This document shows positions 46,101 through 59,200 of a DNA stretch of 64,000 nucleotides, one piece after another. The DNA comes from Macrostomum hystrix. Lineage: Eukaryota > Platyhelminthes > Macrostomidae. The stretch covers positions 3,587,501-3,651,500 of the forward strand of contig CATNEN010000005.1 in assembly GCA_950097015.1 (NCBI GenBank), given 5' to 3'. Within the stretch, counting starts at the first letter, position 1, and each line of letters begins with the position of its first letter. Both the position numbers and the translations under genes were made by a program. The notes beneath the pieces are model-generated. The model searched no databases, was not told where the DNA came from, and saw only the letters and a program-made list of their open reading frames with translations.

Positions 46101-46459
46101 AAACAGAAGTGTAAGAAGAGTTTAAGCTTTTGTAGAAAATCAGTCGCAATGAAATGTGATGCTCGCTGCTCTGTGATTTCAGCTGCAACGAAATCCGACA
46201 TGCAGCCAAAGCAAGTGTGCTCAGTGATCTGGCTTCCTTGGTTGCTCATTGCTGTTCTCACCGCGGCACTCTTGAGCGTTTGCGGTTATCTGGTGAAAAC
46301 AAAGGTAGCAGCTTTACCTGACAAACTTTTTATGAAATCTGGCTTTGATAAATCAGTGCTCAACTGTTTCAGAGGCAGCTGGCCATTGTTGAGCGCCAGC
46401 AAGCCATCAAGATGTCGGCAGCTCGACCATCTCGAGCGAGCATCTACATCGAAGCTTAG
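43117..46459 (+). CDS. Type I membrane receptor with discoidin-like and Ig-like domains
   Basis: A cell-surface receptor candidate. Likely coding exons are 43117-43195, 43287-43676 (possibly minus an inner 150-nt intron at 43522-43671), 43786-44012, 44410-44512, an exon starting at 44592 or 44676 and ending near 44828, one starting near 45462 and ending 45709, then 45778-46110, 46183-46304 and 46373-46459. Most junctions are GT-AG and in phase. A signal peptide comes first (ILLAAAALLAGLCAADSN). A discoidin/F5-8C-like (fucolectin-type) region follows, with HWFVIKLKRPELISSVGISAR, FRAADIEIWTSQ and SAGQYLSVPCVRQQ (each under 22 residues as seen). Ig-like regions come next, one with QLSDAGNYICSLGD. 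The membrane segment is LPWLLIAVLTAALLSVCGYL, then a short basic tail ending SRASIYIEA. The first Ig region lacks a recognisable second half where a 14-bp array and a dispersed repeat lie, so that intron boundary is unsure. Ligand unknown. Confidence 0.72.
44830..45240. repeat. 14-bp minisatellite in the discoidin/Ig receptor gene
   Basis: About 29 copies of AGCCTCACAATAGT, almost perfect (rare ACAACAGT and AGACTCAC). The first units are continuous with the open reading frame of the preceding exon (SDSSLTIVAS), so the array appears to have expanded from the exon end. Each unit contains ATAGTAGCC, a weak 5' splice-site-like sequence. It is followed directly by a dispersed repeat. Confidence 0.96.
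45240..45425 (+). mobile_element. Unclassified dispersed repeat, copy 2
   Basis: Diverged copy of the sequence at about 20226-20404: shares GACACCCCCGA, GACGATGCTGACG, TTTTGTGATT, GTTTAATCGGATAG, TTTAGGAGATACAGA and TTTGAAATAC. It lies in the receptor gene between the 14-bp array and the next exon. No coding capacity was seen. Confidence 0.55.
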
Positions 46460-46888
46460 CTCCAATGCGTGTTGAATGCGCTGCATTGCTGGAGGTGATC
46501 ATGCTGGAACTGATGTTTCGGAAACTGGTTTTGCTGTCGACACGGAATGAACTGCATGTGCTGACAGCTTTCACTGTGCCTACTCTTGGAACATTTTATC
46601 CATGGCAGATTTGATTAATATGATATTCAGCACGAATTCAGTCACTGTTGGATGATGTACTCATGAATGCGGTGACAGAACTAGCCTTCTTAATTAATCA
46701 TACCGTTTGCCGTGAAACCAATACTATTTTTAGACCGGAAAATGTTTTGTTTTTGACTGAGTCCAGTTTATATGTTTCGACAGTTTCTGCCGGTAAAACA
46801 GAAGGCTTTTGTTAAACAAGTGTGCCTGAAAGCTCTGCGCTGAGTCTTCGTATCAAGTCTTTATGCTTATTCAGTACTTTGCAATCGC

Positions 46889-46894
46889 AATAAA
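46889..46894 (+). terminator. Receptor gene polyadenylation signal
   Basis: AATAAA about 430 nt after the receptor stop codon at 46457-46459; the sequence between has no further ORF and fits a 3' UTR. Confidence 0.6.
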
Positions 46895-47219
46895 TGTGTT
46901 ATGTTTACCCCCTCTAAGACAAACTACCTGCATGGAATATTTTTTTTATTTTTTGATACGACAATTTAGTAGTCCGTGACTGCATAATGCTAATGTTCCG
47001 TTGATTTGCAAAGATTTTAAATAAATCAATAAATGTATAAAAATAAACTCTTATAAAGTGATCCAGCACTAAACACTCGTAACAAATGAGTACTTGGGTG
47101 AATTTACTTGGGTGAGTTCGCTGGGCTGTTCGTGAGTGACTAAAAGGGAGATGAGACACAGGAGAGATGAGACACAACAGATATTAATATGTGCAGAAGA
47201 GATGAGAATTGGAAAATAG
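46895..47219. other. Spacer between receptor gene and satellite
   Basis: AT-rich sequence, then from about 47147 degenerate GAGATGAGACACA units that grade into the 46-bp satellite. Confidence 0.6.
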
Positions 47220-50200
47220 ATGAGACACGGAATAACTGAGACACGGAATAGATGAGACACGGAGTAATGAGACAAGGGAAATGGAGACACGGAATAGATG
47301 AGACACGGAGTAATGAGACAAGGGAAATGGAGACACGGAATAGATGAGACACGGAATAATGAGACAAGGGAAATGGAGACACGGAATAGATGAGACACGG
47401 AATAATGAGACAAGGGAAATGGAGACACGGAATAACTGAGACACGGAATAATGAGACAAGGGAAATGGAGACACGGAATAGATGAGACACGGAGTAATGA
47501 GACAAGGGAAATGGAGACACGGAATAGATGAGACACGGAGTAATGAGACAAGGGAAATGGAGACACGGAATAGATGAGACACGGAGTAATGAGACAAGGG
47601 AAATGGAGACACGGAATAGATGAGACACGGAGAGATGAGACAAGGGAAATGGAGACACGGAATAGATGAGACACGGAGTAATGAGACAAGGGAAATGGAG
47701 ACACGGAATAGATGAGACACGGAGTAATGAGACAAGGGAAATGGAGACACGGAATAGATGAGACACGGAGTAATGAGACAAGGGAAATGGAGACACGGAA
47801 TAACTGAGACACGGAGTAATGAGACAAGGGAAATGGAGACACGGAATAGATGAGACACGGAGAGATGAGACAAGGGAAATGGAGACACGGAATAGATGAG
47901 ACACGGAGTAATGAGACAAGGGAAATGGAGACACGGAATAGATGAGACACGGAGTAATGAGACAAGGGAAATGGAGACACGGAGAAATGACACAAGGGAA
48001 ATGGAGACACGGAGTAATGAGACAAGGGAAATGGAGACACGGAGTAATGAGACAAGGGAAATGGAGACACGGAATAACTGAGACACGGAGTAATGAGACA
48101 AGGGAAATGGAGACACGGAATAGATGAGACACGGAGTAATGAGACAAGGGAAATGGAGACACGGAATAACTGAGACACGGAGTAATGAGACAAGGGAAAT
48201 GGAGACACGGAATAGATGAGACACGGAGTAATGAGACAAGGGAAATGGAGACACGGAATAGATGAGACACGGAGTAATGAGACAAAGGAAATGGAGACAC
48301 GGATTAACTGAGACACGGAATAATGAGACAAGGGAAATGGAGACACGGAATAACTGAGACACGGAGTAATGAGACAGGGGAAATGGAGACACGGAATAGA
48401 TGAGACACGGAGTAATGAGACAAGGGAAATGGAGACACGGAATAGATGAGACACGGAGTAATGAGACAAGGGAAATGGAGACACGGAATAGATGAGACAC
48501 GGAGTAATGAGACAAGGGAAATGGAGACACGGAATAGATGAGACACGGAGTAATGAGACAAGGGAAATGGAGACACGGAATAGATGAGACACGGAGTAAT
48601 GAGACAAGGGAAATGGAGACACGGAATAACTGAGACACGGAGTAATGAGACAAGGGAAATGGAGACACGGAATAGATGAGACACGGAGTAATGAGACAAG
48701 GGAAATGGAGACACGGAATAGATGAGACACGGAATAATGAGACAAGGGAAATGGAGACACGGAATAGATGAGACACGGAGTAATGAGACAAGGGAAATGG
48801 AGACACGGAATAGATGAGACACGGAGTAATGAGACAAGGGAAATGGAGACACGGAATAGATGAGACACGGAGTAATGAGACAAGGGAAATGGAGACACGG
48901 AATAGATGAGACACGGAGTAATGAGACAAGGGAAATGGAGACACGGAATAGATGAGACACGGAGTAATGAGACAAGGGAAATGGAGACACGGAATAGATG
49001 AGACACGGAGTAATGAGACAAGGGAAATGGAGACACGGAATAGATGAGACACGGAGTAATGAGACAAGGGAAATGGAGACACGGAATAGATGAGACACGG
49101 AGTAATGAGACAAGGGAAATGGAGACACGGAATAACTGAGACACGGAGTAATGAGACAAGGGAAATGGAGACACGGAATAGATGAGACACGGAGTAATGA
49201 GACAAGGGAAATGGAGACACGGAATAGATGAGACACGGAGTAATGAGACAAGGGAAATGGAGACACGGAATAACTGAGACACGGAGTAATGAGACAAGGG
49301 AAATGGAGACACGGAATAGATGAGACACGGAGTAATGAGACAAGGGAAATGGAGACACGGAATAGATGAGACACGGAGTAATGAGACAAGGGAAATGGAG
49401 ACACGGAATAGATGAGACACGGAGTAATGAGACAAGGGAAATGGAGACACGGAATAACTGAGACACGGAGTAATGAGACAAGGGAAATGGAGACACGGAA
49501 TAGATGAGACACGGAGTAATGAGACAAGGGAAATGGAGACACGGAATAGATGAGACACGGAGTAATGAGACAAGGGAAATGGAGACACGGAATAGATGAG
49601 ACACGGAGTAATGAGACAAGGGAAATGGAGACACGGAATAGATGAGACACGGAGTAATGAGACAAGGGAAATGGAGACACGGAATAGATGAGACACGGAG
49701 TAATGAGACAAGGGAAATGGAGACACGGAATAGATGAGACACGGAGTAATGAGACAAGGGAAATGGAGACACGGAATAGATGAGACACGGAGTAATGAGA
49801 CAAGGGAAATGGAGACACGGAATAGATGAGACACGGAGAGATGAGACAAGGGAAATGGAGACACGGAATAGATGAGACACGGAGTAATGAGACAAGGGAA
49901 ATGGAGACACGGAATAGATGAGACACGGAGTAATGAGACAAGGGAAATGGAGACACGGAATAGATGAGACACGGAGTAATGAGACAAGGGAAATGGAGAC
50001 ACGGAATAGATGAGACACGGAGTAATGAGACAAGGGAAATGGAGACACGGAATAGATGAGACACGGAGTAATGAGACAAGGGAAATGGAGACACGGAATA
50101 GATGAGACACGGAGAGATGAGACACGGGAAATGGAGACACGGAATAGATGAGACACGGAGTAATGAGACAAGGGAAATGGAGACACGGAATAGATGAGAC

Positions 50201-53200
50201 ACGGAGTAATGAGACAAGGGAAATGGAGACACGGAATAACTGAGACACGGAGTAATGAGACAAGGGAAATGGAGACACGGAATAGATGAGACACGGAGTA
50301 ATGAGACAAGGGAAATGGAGACACGGAATAGATGAGACACGGAGTAATGAGACAAGGGAAATGGAGACACGGAATAACTGAGACACGGAATAATGAGACA
50401 AGGGAAATGGAGACACGGAATAACTGAGACACGGAGTAATGAGACAAGGGAAATGGAGACACGGAATAGATGAGACACGGAATAATGAGACAAGGGAAAT
50501 GGAGACACGGAATAACTGAGACACGGAATAATGAGACAAGGGAAATGGAGACACGGAATAACTGAGACACGGAGTAATGAGACAAGGGAAATGGAGACAC
50601 GGAATAGATGAGACACGGAGAGATGAGACACGGGAAATGGAGACACGGAATAGATGAGACACGGAGTAATGAGACAAGGGAAATGGAGAGACGGAATAGA
50701 TGAGACACGGAGTAATGAGACAAGGGAAATGGAGACACGGAATAACTGAGACACGGAGTAATGAGACAAGGGAAATGGAGACACGGAATAGATGAGACAC
50801 GGAGTAATGAGACAAGGGAAATGGAGACACGGAATAGATGAGACACGGAGTAATGAGACAAGGGAAATGGAGACACGGAATAGATGAGACACGGAGTAAT
50901 GAGACAAGGGAAATGGAGACACGGAATAACTGAGACACGGAATAATGAGACAAGGGAAATGGAGACACGGAATAACTGAGACACGGAGTAATGAGACAAG
51001 GGAAATGGAGACACGGAATAGATGAGACACGGAGTAATGAGACAAGGGAAATGGAGACACGGAATAACTGAGACACGGAGTAATGAGACAAGGGAAATGG
51101 AGACACGGAATAGATGAGACACGGAGTAATGAGACAAGGGAAATGGAGACACGGAATAGATGAGACACGGAGTAATGAGACAAGGGAAATGGAGACACGG
51201 AATAGATGAGACACGGAGTAATGAGACAAGGGAAATGGAGACACGGAATAGATGAGACACGGAGTAATGAGACAAGGGAAATGGAGACACGGAATAGATG
51301 AGACACGGAGTAATGAGACAAGGGAAATGGAGACACGGAATAGATGAGACACGGAGTAATGAGACAAGGGAAATGGAGACACGGAATAGATGAGACACGG
51401 AGTAATGAGACAAGGGAAATGGAGACACGGAATAGATGAGACACGGAGTAATGAGACAAGGGAAATGGAGACACGGAATAGATGAGACACGGAGTAATGA
51501 GACAAGGGAAATGGAGACACGGAATAACTGAGACACGGAGTAATGAGACAAGGGAAATGGAGACACGGAATAGATGAGACACGGAGTAATGAGACAAGGG
51601 AAATGGAGACACGGAATAGATGAGACACGGAGTAATGAGACAAGGGAAATGGAGACACGGAATAACTGAGACACGGAGTAATGAGACAAGGGAAATGGAG
51701 ACACGGAATAGATGAGACACGGAGTAATGAGACAAGGGAAATGGAGACACGGAATAGATGAGACACGGAGTAATCAGACAAGGGAAATGGAGACACGGAA
51801 TAGATGAGACACGGAGTAATGAGACAAGGGAAATGGAGACACGGAATAACTGAGACACGGAATAATGAGACAAGGGAAATGGAGACACGGAATAACTGAG
51901 ACACGGAGTAATGAGACAAGGGAAATGGAGACACGGAATAGATGAGACACGGAGAGATGAGACAAGGGAAATGGAGACACGGAATAGATGAGACACGGAG
52001 TAATGAGACAAGGGAAATGGAGACACGGAATAGATGAGACACGGAGTAATGAGACAAGGGAAATGGAGACACGGAATAGATGAGACACGGAGTAATGAGA
52101 CAAGGGAAATGGAGACACGGAATAGATGAGACACGGAGTAATGAGACAAGGGAAATGGAGACACGGAATAACTGAGACACGGAGTAATGAGACAAGGGAA
52201 ATGGAGACACGGAATAGATGAGACACGGAGAGATGAGACACGGGAAATGGAGACACGGAATAGATGAGACACGGAGTAATGAGACAAGGGAAATGGAGAC
52301 ACGGAATAGATGAGACACGGAGTAATGAGACAAGGGAAATGGAGACACGGAATAGATGAGACACGGAGTAATGAGACAAGGGAAATGGAGACACGGAATA
52401 GATGAGACACGGAGTAATGAGACAAGGGAAATGGAGACACGGAATAGATGAGACACGGAGTAATGAGACAAGGGAAATGGAGACACGGAATAACTGAGAC
52501 ACGGAATAATGAGACAAGGAAATGGAGACACGGAATAACTGAGACACGGAGTAATGAGACAAGGGAAATGGAGACACGGAATAGATGAGACACGGAGTAA
52601 TGAGACAAGGGAAATGGAGACACGGAATAGATGAGACACGGAGTAATGAGACAAGGGAAATGGAGACACGGAATAGATGAGACACGGAGTAATGAGACAA
52701 GGGAAATGGAGACACGGAATAGATGAGACACGGAATAATGAGACAAGGGAAATGGAGACACGGAATAACTGAGACACGGAATAATGAGACAAGGGAAATG
52801 GAGACACGGAATAACTGAGACACGGAGTAATGAGACAAGGGAAATGGAGACACGGAATAGATGAGACACGGAGAGATGAGACACGGGAAATGGAGACACG
52901 GAATAGATGAGACACGGAGTAATGAGACAAGGGAAATGGAGAGACGGAATAGATGAGACACGGAGTAATGAGACAAGGGAAATGGAGACACGGAATAACT
53001 GAGACACGGAGTAATGAGACAAGGGAAATGGAGACACGGAATAGATGAGACACGGAGTAATGAGACAAGGGAAATGGAGACACGGAATAGATGAGACACG
53101 GAGTAATGAGACAAGGGAAATGGAGACACGGAATAGATGAGACACGGAGTAATGAGACAAGGGAAATGGAGACACGGAATAACTGAGACACGGAATAATG

Positions 53201-56200
53201 AGACAAGGGAAATGGAGACACGGAATAACTGAGACACGGAGTAATGAGACAAGGGAAATGGAGACACGGAATAGATGAGACACGGAGTAATGAGACAAGG
53301 GAAATGGAGACACGGAATAACTGAGACACGGAGTAATGAGACAAGGGAAATGGAGACACGGAATAGATGAGACACGGAGTAATGAGACAAGGGAAATGGA
53401 GACACGGAATAGATGAGACACGGAGTAATGAGACAAGGGAAATGGAGACACGGAATAGATGAGACACGGAGTAATGAGACAAGGGAAATGGAGACACGGA
53501 ATAGATGAGACACGGAGTAATGAGACAAGGGAAATGGAGACACGGAATAGATGAGACACGGAGTAATGAGACAAGGGAAATGGAGACACGGAATAGATGA
53601 GACACGGAGTAATGAGACAAGGGAAATGGAGACACGGAATAGATGAGACACGGAGTAATGAGACAAGGGAAATGGAGACACGGAATAGATGAGACACGGA
53701 GTAATGAGACAAGGGAAATGGAGACACGGAATAGATGAGACACGGAGTAATGAGACAAGGGAAATGGAGACACGGAATAACTGAGACACGGAGTAATGAG
53801 ACAAGGGAAATGGAGACACGGAATAGATGAGACACGGAGTAATGAGACAAGGGAAATGGAGACACGGAATAGATGAGACACGGAGTAATGAGACAAGGGA
53901 AATGGAGACACGGAATAGATGAGACACGGAGTAATGAGACAAGGGAAATGGAGACACGGAATAACTGAGACACGGAGTAATGAGACAAGGGAAATGGAGA
54001 CACGGAATAGATGAGACACGGAGTAATGAGACAAGGGAAATGGAGACACGGAATAGATGAGACACGGAGTAATGAGACAAGGGAAATGGAGACACGGAAT
54101 AACTGAGACACGGAGTAATGAGACAAGGGAAATGGAGACACGGAATAGATGAGACACGGAGTAATGAGACAAGGGAAATGGAGACACGGAATAGATGAGA
54201 CACGGAGTAATGAGACAAGGGAAATGGAGACACGGAATAACTGAGACACGGAGTAATGAGACAAGGGAAATGGAGACACGGAATAACTGAGACACGGAGT
54301 AATGAGACAAGGGAAATGGAGACACGGAATAACTGAGACACGGAGTAATGAGACAAGGGAAATGGAGACACGGAATAGATGAGACACGGAGTAATGAGAC
54401 AAGGGAAATGGAGACACGGAATAGATGAGACACGGAGTAATGAGACAAGGGAAATGGAGACACGGAATAGATGAGACACGGAGAGATGAGACAAGCGAAA
54501 TGGAGACACGGAATAGATGAGACACGGAGTAATGAGACAAGGGAAATGGAGACACGGAATAGATGAGACACGGAGTAATGAGACAAGGGAAATGGAGACA
54601 CGGAATAACTGAGACACGGAGTAATGAGACAAGGGAAATGGAGACACGGAATAACTGAGACACGGAATAATGAGACAAGGGAAATGGAGACACGGAATAA
54701 CTGAGACACGGAGTAATGAGACAAGGGAAATGGAGACACGGAATAGATGAGACACGGAGTAATGAGACAAGGGAAATGGAGACACGGAATAGATGAGACA
54801 CGGAGTAATGAGACAAGGGAAATGGAGACACGGAATAGATGAGACACGGAGTAATGAGACAAGGGAAATGGAGACACGGAATAGATGAGACATGGAGTAA
54901 TGAGACAAGGGAAATGGAGACACGGAATAGATGAGACACGGAGTAATGAGACAAGGGAAATGGAGACACGGAATAGATGAGACACGGAGTAATGAGACAA
55001 GGGAAATGGAGACACGGAATAGATGAGACACGGAGTAATGAGACAAGGGAAATGGAGACACGGAATAGATGAGACACGGAGTAATGAGACAAGGGAAATG
55101 GAGACACGGAATTGATGAGACATGGAGTAATGAGACAAGGGAAATGGAGACACGGAATAGATGAGACACGGAGAGATGAGACAAGGGAAATGGAGACACG
55201 GAATAACTGAGACACGGAGTAATGGGACAAGGGAAATGGAGACACGGAATAGATGAGACACGGAGTACTGAGACAAGGGAAATGGAGACACGGAATAGAT
55301 GAGACACGGAGTAATGAGACAAGGGAAATGGAGACACGGAATAGATGAGACACGGAGTAATGAGACAAGGGAAATGGAGACACGGAATAGATGAGACACG
55401 GAGTAATGAGACAAGGGAAATGGAGACACGGAATAGATGAGACACGGAGTAATGAGACAAGGGAAATGGAGACACGGAATAGATGAGACACGGAGTAATG
55501 AGACAAGGGAAATGGAGACACGGAATAGATGAGACACGGAGTAATGAGACAAGGGAAATGGAGACACGGAATAGATGAGACACGGAGTAATGAGACAAGG
55601 GAAATGGAGACACGGAATAGATGAGACACGGAGTAATGAGACAAGGGAAATGGAGACACGGAATAGATGAGACACGGAGTAATGAGACAAGGGAAATGGA
55701 GACACGGAATAGATGAGACACGGAGTAATGAGACAAGGGAAATGGAGACACGGAATAGATGAGACACGGAGTAATGAGACAAGGGAAATGGAGACACGGA
55801 ATAACTGAGACACGGAGTAATGAGACAAGGGAAATGGAGACACGGAATAGATGAGACACGGAGTAATGAGACAAGGGAAATGGAGACACGGAATAACTGA
55901 GACACGGAGTAATGAGACAAGGGAAATGGAGACACGGAATAGATGAGACACGGAGTAATGAGACAAGGGAAATGGAGACACGGAATAGATGAGACACGGA
56001 GTAATGAGACAAGGGAAATGGAGACACGGAATAGATGAGACACGGAGTAATGAGACAAGGGAAATGGAGACACGGAATAGATGAGACACGGAGTAATGAG
56101 ACAAGGGAAATGGAGACACGGAATAACTGAGACACGGAATAATGAGACAAGGGAAATGGAGACACGGAATAACTGAGACACGGAGTAATGAGACAAGGGA

Positions 56201-59200
56201 AATGGAGACACGGAATAGATGAGACACGGAGTAATGAGACAAGGGAAATGGAGACACGGAATAGATGAGACACGGAGTAATGAGACAAGGGAAATGGAGA
56301 CACGGAATAGATGAGACACGGAGAGATGAGACAAGCGAAATGGAGACACGGAATAGATGAGACACGGAGTAATGAGACAAGGGAAATGGAGACACGGAAT
56401 AGATGAGACACGGAGTAATGAGACAAGGGAAATGGAGACACGGAATAACTGAGACACGGAGTAATGAGACAAGGGAAATGGAGACACGGAATAGATGAGA
56501 CACGGAATAATGAGACAAGGGAAATGGAGACACGGAATAACTGAGACACGGAGTAATGAGACAAGGGAAATGGAGACACGGAATAGATGAGACACGGAGT
56601 AATGAGACAAGGGAAATGGAGACACGGAATAGATGAGACACGGAGTAATGAGACAAGGGAAATGGAGACACGGAATAGATGAGACACGGAGTAATGAGAC
56701 AAGGGAAATGGAGACACGGAATAGATGAGACACGGAGTAATGAGACAAGGGAAATGGAGACACGGAATAGATGAGACATGGAGTAATGAGACAAGGGAAA
56801 TGGAGACACGGAATAGATGAGACACGGAGAGATGAGACAAGGGAAATGGAGACACGGAATAACTGAGACACGGAGTAATGAGACAAGGGAAATGGAGACA
56901 CGGAATAGATGAGACACGGAGTAATGAGACAAGGGAAATGGAGACACGGAATAGATGAGACACGGAGTAATGAGACAAGGGAAATGGAGACACGGAATAG
57001 ATGAGACACGGAGTAATGAGACAAGGGAAATGGAGACACGGAATAGATGAGACACGGAGTAATGAGACAAGGGAAATGGAGACACGGAATAGATGAGACA
57101 CGGAGTAATGAGACAAGGGAAATGGAGACACGGAATAGATGAGACACGGAGTAATGAGACAAGGGAAATGGAGACACGGAATAGATGAGACACGGAGTAA
57201 TGAGACAAGGGAAATGGAGACACGGAATAGATGAGACACGGAGTAATGAGACAAGGGAAATGGAGACACGGAATAGATGAGACACGGAGTAATGAGACAA
57301 GGGAAATGGAGACACGGAATAGATGAGACACGGAGTAATGAGACAAGGGAAATGGAGACACGGAATAGATGAGACACGGAGTAATGAGACAAGGGAAATG
57401 GAGACACGGAATAGATGAGACACGGAGTAATGAGACAAGGGAAATGGAGACACGGAATAGATGAGACACGGAGTAATGAGACAAGGGAAATGGAGACACG
57501 GAATAACTGAGACACGGAGTAATGAGACAAGGGAAATGGAGACACGGAATAGATGAGACACGGAGTAATGAGACAAGGGAAATGGAGACACGGAATAACT
57601 GAGACACGGAGTAATGAGACAAGGGAAATGGAGACACGGAATAGATGAGACACGGAGTAATGAGACAAGGGAAATGGAGACACGGAATAGATGAGACACG
57701 GAGTAATGAGACAAGGGAAATGGAGACACGGAATAGATGAGACACGGAGTAATGAGACAAGGGAAATGGAGACACGGAATAGATGAGACACGGAGTAATG
57801 AGACAAGGGAAATGGAGACACGGAATAACTGAGACACGGAATAATGAGACAAGGGAAATGGAGACACGGAATAACTGAGACACGGAGTAATGAGACAAGG
57901 GAAATGGAGACACGGAATAGATGAGACACGGAGTAATGAGACAAGGGAAATGGAGACACGGAATAGATGAGACACGGAGTAATGAGACAAGGGAAATGGA
58001 GACACGGAATAGATGAGACACGGAGAGATGAGACAAGCGAAATGGAGACACGGAATAGATGAGACACGGAGTAATGAGACAAGGGAAATGGAGACACGGA
58101 ATAGATGAGACACGGAGTAATGAGACAAGGGAAATGGAGACACGGAATAACTGAGACACGGAGTAATGAGACAAGGGAAATGGAGACACGGAATAACTGA
58201 GACACGGAATAATGAGACAAGGGAAATGGAGACACGGAATAACTGAGACACGGAGTAATGAGACAAGGGAAATGGAGACACGGAATAGATGAGACACGGA
58301 GTAATGAGACAAGGGAAATGGAGACACGGAATAGATGAGACACGGAGTAATGAGACAAGGGAAATGGAGACACGGAATAGATGAGACACGGAGTAATGAG
58401 ACAAGGGAAATGGAGACACGGAATAGATGAGACATGGAGTAATGAGACAAGGGAAATGGAGACACGGAATAGATGAGACACGGAGTAATGAGACAAGGGA
58501 AATGGAGACACGGAATAGATGAGACACGGAGTAATGAGACAAGGGAAATGGAGACACGGAATAGATGAGACACGGAGTAATGAGACAAGGGAAATGGAGA
58601 CACGGAATAGATGAGACACGGAGTAATGAGACAAGGGAAATGGAGACACGGAATAGATGAGACACGGAGTAATGAGACAAGGGAAATGGAGACACGGAAT
58701 TGATGAGACATGGAGTAATGAGACAAGGGAAATGGAGACACGGAATAGATGAGACACGGAGAGATGAGACAAGGGAAATGGAGACACGGAATAACTGAGA
58801 CACGGAGTAATGAGACAAGGGAAATGGAGACACGGAATAGATGAGACACGGAGTACTGAGACAAGGGAAATGGAGACACGGAATAGATGAGACACGGAGT
58901 AATGAGACAAGGGAAATGGAGACACGGAATAGATGAGACACGGAGTAATGAGACAAGGGAAATGGAGACACGGAATAGATGAGACACGGAGTAATGAGAC
59001 AAGGGAAATGGAGACACGGAATAGATGAGACACGGAGTAATGAGACAAGGGAAATGGAGACACGGAATAGATGAGACACGGAGTAATGAGACAAGGGAAA
59101 TGGAGACACGGAATAGATGAGACACGGAGTAATGAGACAAGGGAAATGGAGACACGGAATAGATGAGACACGGAGTAATGAGACAAGGGAAATGGAGACA

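Noticed and set aside
45765-46475. Single 236-codon ORF as one receptor exon
   Set aside because: It contains GTAAGA...TTTCAG and GTAGCA...TTTCAG introns; splicing them gives a more natural membrane region and basic tail ending at 46459.
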